From positions 318-44,759 of the forward strand of contig DOUP01000058.1 of the NCBI GenBank assembly GCA_003520545.1: a DNA stretch of 44,442 nt, written 5' to 3'. The position numbers and the translations under genes were made by a program. Below, piece by piece: positions 24,183 through 33,500 of this stretch. Below the pieces are notes generated by a model. The model worked only from the letters and a program-made list of their open reading frames with translations, was not told the DNA's origin and ran no database searches. How positions within the stretch are numbered: the stretch's first letter is position 1; every line of letters begins with the position of its first letter. The DNA comes from Maritimibacter sp. GTDB lineage: Bacteria; Pseudomonadota; Alphaproteobacteria; Rhodobacterales; Rhodobacteraceae.

Positions 24183-25385
24183 ATGACCAAGGAGATGAGC
24201 CAACGCGACCCGTCTGACGGTGGTGCAACGGCCACCGGATCGACCCGGGAGGTGAAGACCGCCCTGACGCGTTTCGTGAGCGAAATCAAGTCGTTCAACG
24301 ACGACATCGACACCCGACTTCAACAACAGGAAGAGCGACTGACCATGCTGGATCGTAAATCCCTCTCACCCGCCCGCCCGGCTTTGTCCGCAGCGCGCGA
24401 TACCGAAGCCCCGCACCAGAAGGCGTTCGAGGCCTATCTGCGTTCCGGCGACGACGACGCGCTGCGCGGCATCGACCTGGAGGGCAAGAGCCTCTCGACG
24501 GCGGTCGCCGCCGATGGCGGGTATCTCGTCGACCCGAAGACCGCCGATGTGATCCAGAGCGTGCTGCGCTCGAACGCCTCGCTGCGCGCGGTGGCCAACG
24601 TCGTGAACGTCGAGGCGACATCTTACGACGTGCTGATCGACCACGGCGATCTCGGGTCCGGCTGGGCCACGGAAACCGATCCGGCGGCGGAAACCGCAAC
24701 GCCGACGATCGAGCGGATTTCGATCCCGCTGCACGAGCTGTCGGCACTCCCCAAAGCCTCCCAACGTCTGCTGGACGATGCGGCTTTCGATATCGAGACC
24801 TGGCTGGCGGCGCGTATCGCGGACAAGTTCGCACGTGCGGAGGCGGCGGCCTTCGTCTCTGGCGACGGCGTCGACAAACCGACCGGTTTCCTGACCCACC
24901 CGACCGTGGATAACGACAGCTGGACCTGGGGCAACATCGGATACGTAGCGACCGGCACTGACGGCGACTTTGACGCGACCGACCCTGCGGATGTGATTTT
25001 CGATCTCATCTATGGGCTGGATGCAGAATACCGCGTCGGGGCGAGTTTCGTCATGAATTCGAAGACCGCAGGGGCGGTGCGCAAGCTCAAGGATGCCGAT
25101 GGCCGTTTCCTGTGGTCCGATGGGCTTGCCGCCGAAATGCCGGCTCGTCTGGCGGGTTATCCGGTGCTGATCGTCGAGGACATGCCGGACATCGCCACGG
25201 GCGCGGATGCGATCGCGTTCGGCGATTTCGCGGCGGGCTACACCGTTGCCGAGCGCCCGGACACGCGAATCCTGCGCGATCCGTTCTCGGCCAAGCCGCA
25301 TGTGCTGTTCTACGCCACCAAACGCGTAGGTGGCGACGTGAGCGACTTCGCGGCGATCAAGGTTCTCAAGTTCGCCATTGCTTAA
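24183..25385 (+). CDS. GTA major capsid protein, HK97 fold (g5)
   Basis: 400-residue precursor of the main shell protein. Residues about 1-100 are the charged, helical scaffold-like (delta) part with a Gln/Glu coiled-coil stretch near 40-55. The mature part begins around the G-K-S-L-S-T-A-V-A-A-D-G-G-Y-L-V-D-P stretch that is typical of HK97-type capsids; cleavage near residue 100 is inferred. Later: F-V-S-G-D-G-V-D-K-P-T-G-F and F-V-M-N-S-K-T. I take the ATG at 24183 behind AGGA rather than the GTG just before it. A long structured spacer follows. Confidence 0.93.
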   Translation: MTKEMSQRDPSDGGATATGSTREVKTALTRFVSEIKSFNDDIDTRLQQQEERLTMLDRKSLSPARPALSAARDTEAPHQKAFEAYLRSGDDDALRGIDLEGKSLSTAVAADGGYLVDPKTADVIQSVLRSNASLRAVANVVNVEATSYDVLIDHGDLGSGWATETDPAAETATPTIERISIPLHELSALPKASQRLLDDAAFDIETWLAARIADKFARAEAAAFVSGDGVDKPTGFLTHPTVDNDSWTWGNIGYVATGTDGDFDATDPADVIFDLIYGLDAEYRVGASFVMNSKTAGAVRKLKDADGRFLWSDGLAAEMPARLAGYPVLIVEDMPDIATGADAIAFGDFAAGYTVAERPDTRILRDPFSAKPHVLFYATKRVGGDVSDFAAIKVLKFAIA

Positions 25386-25401
25386 GACCGATCCGAGGTT
25401 C

Positions 25402-25503
25402 GTGCCCAGATGACTGGGTGCGGGCACCGGGCGCGCGCCGGACACATACCCGTGTTGTCTAGCTGCTCCCCCCTCCGTCCGAGCGACACGGAGGCGCGCG
25501 CCC
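25402..25503 (+). other. Structured RNA element between GTA capsid and g6
   Basis: First hairpin CCCAG-ATGA-CTGGG (25405-25418), or alternatively GTGCCC/GGGCAC (25402-25407/25422-25427). Then an 11-bp perfect inverted repeat GGGCGCGCGCC (25429-25439) / GGCGCGCGCCC (25493-25503) enclosing ACAC/GTGT (25442-25445/25452-25455) and TCCGT/ACGGA (25474-25478/25488-25492), a possible three-way junction. No strong T run follows (ATCTTTG). Confidence 0.6.
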
Positions 25504-25542
25504 ATCTTTGCCGACGCGGGGGCCGTAATTCGGAGTTGATCC

Positions 25543-26142
25543 ATGCTGCTTGTCGAGCATACGACCACGCCAGACGCCGACCTGCCGGTTGAGGCCCTTA
25601 AAGACCATCTTCGGCTAGGGACCGGCTTTGCCGAGGCAGACATCCAGGACGAGATGCTCGTCGGGTATCTGCGGGCCGCACTTGCCGCGATCGAAGGTGC
25701 GACCGGCAAGGCGCTGTTCCAGCGCACGTTTTCCTGGACGACCGCCTCGTGGCGGGACATGTCGCAGCAGGTTCTGCCGGTTGCCCCGATCCTTGGGATC
25801 ACCGAGCTATGCATCATCGACCGTAATGAGAACGTTGAGATCGTTCCGACGGATCGTTACGCACTGATCGAGGATGTTCACCGGCCGCGGCTGGTCGCGA
25901 CCGGGTTCTTTCTGCCGACCATTCCTGTCGGGGGGAAGGCCAAGGTCACAGTCGTCGCGGGATATGCCACGGATTGGCCTTCCATGCCGCATGACGTCGC
26001 CCTGGCCGTGATAGCTCTGGCGGCATCCTATTATGAAAACCGGGGCGGCACCACGCCACAAGATCACGAGCGCCTTCCCAACCAGGTCGCCGCGCTCCTC
26101 CAGCGCTATCGCGAGATGCGTCTCTTCAAGGGGATGCGCTGA
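25543..26142 (+). CDS. GTA head-tail connector/adaptor (g6)
   Basis: 199-residue protein of the phage head-tail connector type, which sits under the portal. The N-terminal A-L-K-D-H-L-R-L-G-T and the D-x-L-V-G-Y-L-R-A-A-L-A-A-I-E helix are hallmarks; the C-terminal part ends with A-A-S-Y-Y-E-N-R-G and a short basic tail. The ATG at 25543 has GGAG seven bases upstream. It follows the structured spacer, and its TGA overlaps the next ATG (TGATG). Confidence 0.87.
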   Translation: MLLVEHTTTPDADLPVEALKDHLRLGTGFAEADIQDEMLVGYLRAALAAIEGATGKALFQRTFSWTTASWRDMSQQVLPVAPILGITELCIIDRNENVEIVPTDRYALIEDVHRPRLVATGFFLPTIPVGGKAKVTVVAGYATDWPSMPHDVALAVIALAASYYENRGGTTPQDHERLPNQVAALLQRYREMRLFKGMR

Positions 26143-26480
26143 TGTCTGATGTGAAACTGAACAAGCGGCTCACCCTGGAAGCGCCGGTTCGCAACCCTGA
26201 CGGGGCCGGTGGGTTCGAGACCACCTGGGTGGTGCTGGGTCAGCTCTGGGCGAACGTCAAACCCGGATCCGGCCGGGAACGGGCGGTTGAGACGATGACC
26301 GCCTCCGTCACGCGGCTCACCATCACCGTGCGGGCTGCGCCGGTTGGATCGACCATGCGACCGCAACCCGGTCAACGGATGCGGGCTGGCACTCGGGTCT
26401 TCAAAATCCTCGCGGTGAGCGAGGCAGACGTGGCGGCGCGTTACCTGCGCTGCCTTGCCGAAGAGGAGGTGGCGGCATGA
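26142..26480 (+). CDS. GTA head-closure/stopper protein (g7)
   Basis: 112-residue protein of the phage head-tail joining type, a small beta-barrel that closes the head exit. Visible: L-T-L-E-A-P-V-R-N-P-D-G-A-G-G-F (10-25) and W-A-N-V-K-P-G-S-G-R-E (36-46), the standard pattern for this family. It starts inside the TGA of g6 and its own end overlaps g8 (ATGA). Confidence 0.85.
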   Translation: MSDVKLNKRLTLEAPVRNPDGAGGFETTWVVLGQLWANVKPGSGRERAVETMTASVTRLTITVRAAPVGSTMRPQPGQRMRAGTRVFKILAVSEADVAARYLRCLAEEEVAA

Positions 26481-26887
26481 GCTACGGCATTTCTCTGGCG
26501 CTGCAACAGGCCATCTATCAAAGGCTTACGGCAGATTCGGCGCTCGCGGCACTGGTCGGTTCGGCCATTTTCGATGTGGTCCCGCCAGGGTTTTCGGGAT
26601 CGACCTATGTCTCCCTGGGAACCGAGGACGTGCGTGAGACTGGAGACGCCACGGGTCGCGGCGCATTGCATGACATCACCATCAGCGTGGTCAGCGATGC
26701 GGCCGGGTTCGCCACGGTCAAGGAAGTGGCCGCCGCGATCTCGGACAGTCTCGTGGATGCATCCTTGATCCTGGCGCGCGGCCATCTGATCTCGCTCAAC
26801 TTCTACCGGGCAAGGGCCCGGCGGGTGCAGGACGCCGACATGCGGCGCATCGATCTGCGCTTTCGGGCGCGTGTCGAAGACAGCTGA
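26477..26887 (+). CDS. GTA tail terminator, DUF3168 type (g8)
   Basis: 136-residue tail-completion protein expected to cap the tail tube at the head side. Features: L-Q-Q-A-I-Y-Q-R-L-T-A-D-S-A-L-A-A-L-V near the start, Y-V-S-L-G-T (43-48), and a strand-rich middle (H-D-I-T-I-S-V-V-S-D). The ATG at 26477 overlaps the g7 stop. Position between stopper and tail tube supports the call. Confidence 0.86.
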   Translation: MSYGISLALQQAIYQRLTADSALAALVGSAIFDVVPPGFSGSTYVSLGTEDVRETGDATGRGALHDITISVVSDAAGFATVKEVAAAISDSLVDASLILARGHLISLNFYRARARRVQDADMRRIDLRFRARVEDS

Positions 26888-26916
26888 CTTCACGACCCTA
26901 AAACGGAGACACCGCT

Positions 26917-27330
26917 ATGACGGCTCAGAATGGCAAAGACCTTCTTATCAAGCTCGATATGGACAATACGGGCAACTTTTCGACCCTTGCGGGCCTGCGG
27001 GCGACGCGGATCAGTTTTGACGCTGAGAGCGTCGATGTCACCTCGCTGGAAAGCCAAGGCGGCTGGCGTGAGCTGCTCGGGGGTGCCGGCGTGAAATCGG
27101 CGGCGCTGTCGGGGTCCGGGATCTTCAAGGACGACACGACGGACGAACGCGCGCGTCAGATCTTCTTCGACGGCGAGGTGCCGGAGTTCCAGGTGATCGT
27201 GCCGGACTTCGGTATCATCGAAGGCCCGTTCATGATCACCGCTATCGAATACGCGGGCAGCTACAACGGCGAGGCGACGTTCGAGATGTCGATGGCCTCG
27301 GCGGGCGAGCTGACCTTCACGGCGCTCTGA
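26917..27330 (+). CDS. GTA major tail tube protein (g9)
   Basis: 137-residue tail tube subunit of the TP901-1 type. Typical: N-G-K-D-L-L-I-K near residue 5, L-R-A-T-R-I-S-F-D-A-E-S-V-D-V-T-S (27-43), then S-G-S-G-I-F and the final strand pattern with F-E-M-S-M-A-S-A-G. The ATG at 26917 has CGGAG upstream. Many copies stack to make the tail tube, so high expression is expected. Confidence 0.9.
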   Translation: MTAQNGKDLLIKLDMDNTGNFSTLAGLRATRISFDAESVDVTSLESQGGWRELLGGAGVKSAALSGSGIFKDDTTDERARQIFFDGEVPEFQVIVPDFGIIEGPFMITAIEYAGSYNGEATFEMSMASAGELTFTAL

Positions 27331-27332
27331 TC

Positions 27333-27656
27333 ATGGCAAATCCATGGACGGGCGAGGTGGCGCTGGTCATCGACAAGGAGCGCCGGGTGCTGAAGCTCAC
27401 GCTTGGCGCGCTGGCGGAACTTGAGGAAAAGCTTGAGGCTGACAGCCTCGTCGCCTTGGCGAGCCGCTTCGAGGCAGGTGCCTTTTCCACCCGCGATGTG
27501 ATCGCGGTTCTGGTCGCGGGCCTGCGAGGCGGCGGGATCGCGCCGGGAGAGATCGACCTGGCGACCGCCGAGATTGACGGCGGGCCGATGGCCGCGGCGA
27601 AAGCTCCCGGTCAGTTGATCGTGCGCGCCTTCGCTTTGCCTGAGGCCAAGGCATGA
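27333..27656 (+). CDS. GTA tail-assembly chaperone (g10)
   Basis: 107-residue protein matching the GTA family formerly described only as gene-transfer-agent protein. Visible: N-P-W-T-G-E-V-A-L, L-T-L-G-A-L-A-E-L-E (23-32), F-S-T-R-D-V-I-A-V-L. It lies between tail tube and tape measure, where phages place their tail-assembly chaperones, often in overlapping pairs. There is no clear ribosome site, so translation may be coupled to g9. Its end overlaps the next start (ATGA). Confidence 0.82.
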   Translation: MANPWTGEVALVIDKERRVLKLTLGALAELEEKLEADSLVALASRFEAGAFSTRDVIAVLVAGLRGGGIAPGEIDLATAEIDGGPMAAAKAPGQLIVRAFALPEAKA

Positions 27657-27886
27657 GTGCGGCGCGTTTTGATTGGCCGGGACTATTGCGGCTCGGGTTG
27701 CGCGGTCTCGGGCTGAAACCCCGGGAGTTCTGGGCCCTGACGCCGGCCGAGCTGACCGTGATGCTGGGCCGAGACGGGTTTGGAGCCAATGCGCTCGACC
27801 GTGCGCGGCTTGACGATCTTGCGGCGGCTTTTCCAGACACCGCCCCGACCGGGGCAACAGGAGTGAACTTTGATGACGGAATTTGA
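27653..27886 (+). CDS. GTA small tail chaperone (g10.1)
   Basis: 77-residue protein with F-D-W-P-G-L-L-R-L-G-L-R-G-L-G-L (6-21), F-W-A-L-T-P-A-E-L (26-34), the signature of the small second chaperone in RcGTA-like clusters (DUF2376-type). The start overlaps the g10 stop and the end overlaps the tape measure start by 14 bases. Confidence 0.82.
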   Translation: MSAARFDWPGLLRLGLRGLGLKPREFWALTPAELTVMLGRDGFGANALDRARLDDLAAAFPDTAPTGATGVNFDDGI

Positions 27887-28535
27887 CGGTCTGGACGCGT
27901 TCGACGATCAAGTCGCCGCTCTTGAAACGTCCCTGCAAGGCGCTTCGATGCTCGCGGCGGGGTTCGCTTCTGAACTTGAGAAGATGGGCGCGACCATCGA
28001 CAGCGTGAACAAGGATGTGTCGTCCCTGTCCTCGGGCATGTCGAGCGGATTGCGCAAATCGCTGGATGGCATCGTCTACGGGACGATGACCATGCAGGAG
28101 GCCTTCAAGTCGCTTCACAAGTCCATGGTCGACACGGTCTATGACACCGCTGTCTCCCCGGTGACCGACCATTTCGGCGGCATCCTGGGGCAGGGCCTTG
28201 GCACCATCATGAACGCTTTCCTGCCGTTTGCGAACGGTAGCGCGTTTACGCAGGGGCGCGTCACGCCCTTTGCCAATGGCGGGATCGTGGCGTCGCCCAC
28301 GCATTTCCCGATGCGTGGTGGCGCGGGTCTGATGGGAGAAGCCGGACCTGAAGCGATCATGCCGCTTGCGCGTGGTGCGAACGGCAAGCTTGGCGTTCGG
28401 GCCGAGGGAGGTGGCCGTCCGGTGAACGTGATCATGAACATCTCCACCCCGGACGTTGATGGGTTCAAGCGAAGCCAAGGTCAGATCGCGGCCCAGGTTG
28501 GCCGGGTGCTGACCCGTGGCCGACGTTATAGTTAA
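27873..28535 (+). CDS. GTA tape measure protein (g11)
   Basis: 220-residue tail-length protein. Residues 1-75 are helical (A-L-E-T-S-L-Q-G-A-S-M and a run of S-S-L-S-S-G-M-S-S-G), the middle has a Gly/Ala-rich hydrophobic part (F-G-G-I-L-G-Q-G-L-G-T), and the end carries M-G-E-A-G-P-E-A-I-M-P-L-A-R, the usual closing motif of this family. I take the ATG at 27873 behind AGGAG. The short length fits the short tail of RcGTA-type particles. Confidence 0.88.
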   Translation: MTEFDGLDAFDDQVAALETSLQGASMLAAGFASELEKMGATIDSVNKDVSSLSSGMSSGLRKSLDGIVYGTMTMQEAFKSLHKSMVDTVYDTAVSPVTDHFGGILGQGLGTIMNAFLPFANGSAFTQGRVTPFANGGIVASPTHFPMRGGAGLMGEAGPEAIMPLARGANGKLGVRAEGGGRPVNVIMNISTPDVDGFKRSQGQIAAQVGRVLTRGRRYS

Positions 28536-28547
28536 GGAGGGTTTCCC

Positions 28548-29180
28548 ATGAGCTTTCACGAGGTTCGTTTCCCGCCCAGTCTGAGCTTCGGCTCGGTCGG
28601 CGGGCCGGAGCGGCGCACCGAGGTGGTGACGCTGGCCAACGGGTTCGAGGAGCGCAACACGCCCTGGGCGCATTCGCGCAGGCGGTATGACGCCGGACTT
28701 GGAATGCGGTCTTTGGACGATATCGAGACGATGGTGGCGTTCTTCGAGGCCCGTCGCGGTCAGCTCTACGGGTTCCGTTGGAAGGATTGGGCGGACTTCA
28801 AGTCCTGCGCGCCCTCGGTCGAACCACATTTCAACGATCAGGAATTGGGATGGGGCGATGGAACGACCACCGTGTTCCAGATCGTCAAACAGTATCGCAG
28901 CGGCGAGAACACCTATCACCGCCCGATCCGCAAACCGGTCAAAGGCAGCGTGAAGGTGGGCCTGTCCGGCGATCAGCAGATCGAAACGGTGGACTACGAT
29001 GTGGACGTGACCACCGGGCATGTGACCTTCTCGGACGCGCCGCCCGTGGGGGCGCAGGTGACCGCCGGGTTCGAATTCGACGTGCCCGTGCGGTTCGACA
29101 CCGACCGGATTCAAACCTCGGTCTCGTCGTTCCAGGCGGGTGACGTCCCGAACGTGCCGGTTCTGGAGGTGCGGGTCTGA
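28548..29180 (+). CDS. GTA distal tail protein, DUF2460 type (g12)
   Basis: 210-residue baseplate protein. Typical features are F-P-x-S-L-S-F-G-S-V-G-G-P-E-R (8-22), N-x-P-W-A-H-S-R-R-R-Y-D (37-48), and F-R-W-K-D-W-A-D (75-82). It has an unusually strong ribosome site, AAGGAGGG, before the ATG at 28548. In RcGTA the product joins the tail tube to the hub. Confidence 0.9.
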   Translation: MSFHEVRFPPSLSFGSVGGPERRTEVVTLANGFEERNTPWAHSRRRYDAGLGMRSLDDIETMVAFFEARRGQLYGFRWKDWADFKSCAPSVEPHFNDQELGWGDGTTTVFQIVKQYRSGENTYHRPIRKPVKGSVKVGLSGDQQIETVDYDVDVTTGHVTFSDAPPVGAQVTAGFEFDVPVRFDTDRIQTSVSSFQAGDVPNVPVLEVRV

Positions 29181-30070
29181 TGGCGGCGACACAGGAGTTC
29201 ATCGCGCATGTGCAGTCGGGCCTGAACACGCTTGCCCGATGCTGGAAACTGACGCGGAAGGACGGGTGGGTCCGGGGGTTTACGGACCATGATGCCGATC
29301 TCGTGTTCGACGGCGTCACCTTTGCCGCTGATACGGGGCTGACGGCGCAGGCATTGATGCAGACGACGGGGCTTTCGATCGACAACACCGAAGCCGTTGG
29401 CGCGTTGTCGGATGCTTCGGTGCGCGAAGCCGACATCGCGGCGGGAAGATTTGACGGCGCCGAGGTCGAGGCTTGGCTGGGCAACTGGGCGAACACGGAT
29501 GAACGGCTGCTCCAGTTTCGCGGATCTCTGGGCGAAATCACCCGTGCGGGCGGTGGTTTTCGTGCCGAGCTCCTGGGATTGGCGGATGCCCTCAACCAAC
29601 CCCAGGGCCGGGTTTATCAGACGGCTTGCGGTGCCGTGCTGGGGGACGCGCGATGTCGCTTTGACCGCGATACGCCCGGTTATACAGAAGAGATCGCGGT
29701 CGTGTCCTTTCGAGACGGTGTGCATGTCGAGCTTGACGGCGCGACCACACAGCCGGATCGCTGGTTCGAGCGCGGGCGGCTGCGCGTCGTGGACGGTGCC
29801 GCCAAGGGGTTGGTCGGGGCGATCAAGAACGACGCGGGTGGACCATCGACGCGCAAGATCGAGCTTTGGCAATCCCTTCGCGCCGACTTGGCTGTCGGAG
29901 ATCTGGTCCGGATCGAAGCGGGCTGTGACAAACGCGCGGAGACCTGCCGGGAGAAGTTCGATAACATCCTGAACTTCCGAGGGTTTCCGAACGTGCCCGG
30001 TGAAGATCGCCTGTTGTCCGTTCCTGTCCGGGGCCGGACCGTCGACAGCACCGGGGGGAACGCGAAATGA
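29180..30070 (+). CDS. GTA hub protein, DUF2163 type (g13)
   Basis: 296-residue baseplate hub. N-terminal DUF2163 part has A-R-C-W-K-L-T-R-K-D-G and F-T-D-H-D (34-38). The C-terminal part carries cysteines at 150, 159, 249 and 256 (T-A-C-G-A, D-A-R-C-R, A-G-C-D-K, E-T-C-R-E-K-F-x-N) followed by N-F-R-G-F-P. Four such cysteines could hold an iron-sulfur cluster, as I recall for the RcGTA hub structure; that is family-based inference. The start overlaps the g12 stop (TGATG). Confidence 0.88.
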   Translation: MAATQEFIAHVQSGLNTLARCWKLTRKDGWVRGFTDHDADLVFDGVTFAADTGLTAQALMQTTGLSIDNTEAVGALSDASVREADIAAGRFDGAEVEAWLGNWANTDERLLQFRGSLGEITRAGGGFRAELLGLADALNQPQGRVYQTACGAVLGDARCRFDRDTPGYTEEIAVVSFRDGVHVELDGATTQPDRWFERGRLRVVDGAAKGLVGAIKNDAGGPSTRKIELWQSLRADLAVGDLVRIEAGCDKRAETCREKFDNILNFRGFPNVPGEDRLLSVPVRGRTVDSTGGNAK

Positions 30071-30504
30071 CGCCCGAGGTCATCGTGGCGGAAGCCCGCG
30101 GGTGGATCGGCACGCCTTACGTTCATCAGGCGGCTTGCAAGGGCGCGGGGGCTGATTGTCTCGGGTTGGTGATCGGTCTGTGGCATGCGCTCTATGGGCA
30201 CGCCCCCGGGACTGTGCCGGCCTACACACCGGATTGGTCCGAGGCGGCGCGGGATGAGCAACTGCTGACCGCGGCCGGACGGTTCTTGCAACAAGTCAAA
30301 AAGGAGGACGCGCGGGCGGGGGATGTCGTGGTCTTCCGGATGCGCGAGGGCGCCGTGGCGAAGCATCTTGGCATCCTCGCGACGCCCTTGCCGGATCCGA
30401 CCTTCATTCATGCCTATTCCGGTCACGGCGTCGTCGAGAGCCCGCTGTCCGCTCCGTGGCAACGTCGCATCGCGGCATATTTCAGGTTTCCCGAAAGGGG
30501 GTAG
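30067..30504 (+). CDS. GTA tail peptidase, NlpC/P60 type (g14)
   Basis: 145-residue NlpC/P60 cysteine peptidase expected to help the particle pass the cell wall. Catalytic Cys31 in G-A-D-C-L-G-L and His100 in A-K-H-L-G-I; N-terminal R-G-W-I-G-T-P-Y is the family lead-in. The ATG at 30067 overlaps the g13 stop (ATGA); it is followed after three bases by g15. Confidence 0.92.
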   Translation: MTPEVIVAEARGWIGTPYVHQAACKGAGADCLGLVIGLWHALYGHAPGTVPAYTPDWSEAARDEQLLTAAGRFLQQVKKEDARAGDVVVFRMREGAVAKHLGILATPLPDPTFIHAYSGHGVVESPLSAPWQRRIAAYFRFPERG

Positions 30505-30507
30505 CAC

Positions 30508-33500
30508 ATGGCAACACTCGTACTCGCAGGGGCAGGCGCCGCAATCGGATCGTCCATCGGAGGTTCTGTGCTGGGGCTGTCATCCGTCGTCATCGGGCAG
30601 GCTGTCGGGGCCATGGTCGGGCGGGCGATTGACAATCGGTTGATGGGCGATGGGGCCGAGGCGGTCGAGACCGGCAAGGTCGATCGGCTCCGCATCAACG
30701 GGGTGTCCGAAGGGGCTCCGGTCGGATTGGTGTTCGGTCGGTTTCGAACGGGTGGACAGGTGATCTGGGCGTCGAAAGTGTCCGAGCACCGCCATATTAC
30801 CGCGGGCGATACGACGGGCGGCGGCAAGGGTCAGCCTTCGCGCGCGCAATCGACGACCACGACCTATACCTATTCCGTTTCGCTCGCGGTGGCGCTGTGC
30901 GAGGGGGAGATTTCTCAGGTCGGGCGCATCTGGGCCGACGGCGAGGAAATCCGCCCCAAGAGCCTCAACATGCGCGTCTACCGTGGCGATGAGGACCAAC
31001 TGCCCGATCCCACGATTTCCGTCGATCTGGGCGCGGGCAAGACGCCCGCGTTTCGTGGCACGGCCTATGTCGTTATTGAAAACCTTGACCTGACCCGGTT
31101 CAACAACCGAATTCCGGTGCTGAATTTCGAGGTTTTCCGGCCGGAACAACCCAATCAGGTCGAAGGTGTCGCGCGGGGGACCAAGGCCGTGGCAATGATA
31201 CCGGGGTCCGGCGAATATGCCCTTGCCACCGAGCGCGTTCACTTTGGCGGCGCGCCGGGCCGGCGGGTTCCGGCGAACGTCAACACGCCTTCTGGCAAGC
31301 CCGATTTCCTGACCTCTCTCGATATGCTCACGGGTGAACTGCCGAATTGCGAGGCGGTGTCCTTGGTGGTGTCATGGTTCGGCTCTGACCTGCGGGCCTC
31401 GGCGTGTCGCGTTCGACCCAAGGTCGATCACCATGGCGCCGATGGCATGGAGATGCCGTGGCGGGTGTCCGGGCTGGGCCGGTCCGCCGTCCCCGTCGTG
31501 ACCCTGGATGGTGGCAAACCGGCCTATGGCGGAACGCCGTCGGATCAATCGGTCGTGCAAGCGATCAATGCGCTGAAGGCGCGCGGTCAATCCGTGACAT
31601 TCTATCCGTTCATCCTGATGGACCAGCCTGCGGGCAATACGCGCACAGACCCCTATAGCGGGGCGGATAACCAACCTGCGTTCCCGTGGCGCGGACGGAT
31701 CACCACCTCGGTCGCACCGGGGCGCGACAACAGCCCGGACGGCACAGCCGCCGCCGAGGCTGAAGTCGCGGACTTCTTTGGGAATGCCGGGCGAAACCAG
31801 TTTTCCGCATCAAACGGGTCCGTCACCTACACCGGCCCGAACGAATACTCCTATCGCCGGTTCATCCTCCACTATGCCCATCTGTGCAAACAGGCCGGCG
31901 GTGTCGACGCTTTCCTGATCGGGTCGGAGCTGCGCGGTGTGACCCAGATCCGGGGCGCGGGTGGCAGCTTCCCCGCGGTTGAGGCGCTGCGCCAACTGGC
32001 GGCGGACGTGCAGGCGATCCTCGGCCCAAGCACCAAGATTTCCTACGCCGCCGACTGGTCGGAATACTTTGGCTATCATCCGCAGGACGGCTCGGGCGAT
32101 GTCTATTTCCATCTGGATGCGCTTTGGGCGGACCCGAATATCGACTTTGTCGGGATCGACAACTACATGCCGCTGTCGGATTGGCGCGACGGTGAAGATC
32201 ACGCGGATGCGCATTGGGGCGCGATCTATAATCTCGACTACCTCAAGGCCAACGTTCAGGGGGGCGAGGGATACGACTGGTACTATCCGACGGAGGAGGC
32301 CCGGAACCTGCAGTTGCGCGCACCCATTGCGGACGGGGTGCATAACGAGCCTTGGGTGTTTCGTTACAAGGACATCCGGTCATGGTGGGAGAGCTACCAT
32401 TTCAACCGTATCGGCGGTGTGCGTGCGGAGCATGAAACGGACTGGCAGCCCGGGTCGAAACCGATCTGGTTTACCGAGATCGGTTGCGCCGCCATCGACA
32501 AAGGCACCAACGAACCCAACAAATTCGTCGATGCGAAGTCCTCTGAGAGCGCTTTGCCGCGCTATTCCATGGGCCTGAGAGACGACTTCATCCAGGCGCA
32601 GTATCTAAGGGCCCTGCGCGAATACTGGGGAGACCCGGCGAACAACCCGACTGACGCGCAGACAGGCGTGACCATGATCGACATGAACCGCGCGCACGTC
32701 TGGGCGTGGGACGCGCGCCCCTTCCCATGGTTTCCGAACAATCGTGGCTTGTGGGGCGATTGGCCGAACTACGCGCGCGGGCATTGGTTGAACGGGCGCG
32801 CCACGATGCCGACACTCGAAGCTGTCGTTCAGGAGATCTGCGCGCGATCCGGGGTCACCAACATCGACACGTCCCGGCTCTATGGCTCTTTGCATGGCTA
32901 CATGGTCACCGACGTGACCGACGCGCGGGCGGCGCTGCAGCCGTTGATGACCGCTTACGGCTTCGAAGCCGCCGAGCGGGAAGGGGTCTTGTCGTTCTTT
33001 TCGCGCTACGGCTATCCGGATGCTGACCTTGATCCGACCCGGCTGGCGGTCTCGTCCGACTTGGAGGGCGACCTCGAACTCAGTCGTGCGCCCGAGGCCG
33101 ACATGACCGGCCGGGTCCGTTTGACTTATGCCGAGGCGGGCGCGGAATACGAAACCCGCGCCGCGGAAGCGGTTTTCCCGGACGAGGACACGCATGGCGT
33201 GGCAACCACCGAGATGCCTCTCGTGCTTACGGGGGCGGAAGCCACGGCAATGACTGAACGGTGGCTGGCGCAAGCGCGTGTCTCCCAGGACCGGGCGCGG
33301 TTTGCTCTTCCGCCGTCGGATATGTCCTGCCGAGCCGGAGATGTCGTGCGCATCGACACAGAGTCGGGGGAGGCGAGTTTCCGCATCGACCGGATCGAGC
33401 AAGCGGAATTGCAAATCGTTCAGGCTGTGCGAGTTGAACCCGGCGTGTTCAAACCGGCGCAGGGTGTGGATCAACCGATCTCGCTTGCCGGGTTCTCTCC

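Noticed and set aside
24366..25817. 483-codon open frame on the minus strand
   Set aside because: Antisense to the capsid and g6 genes; also crosses the structured spacer. No family-like features.
27261..29192. 643-codon open frame on the minus strand inside the GTA
   Set aside because: Antisense to the tail genes g9 to g13, which match known families; no ribosome site or motif.
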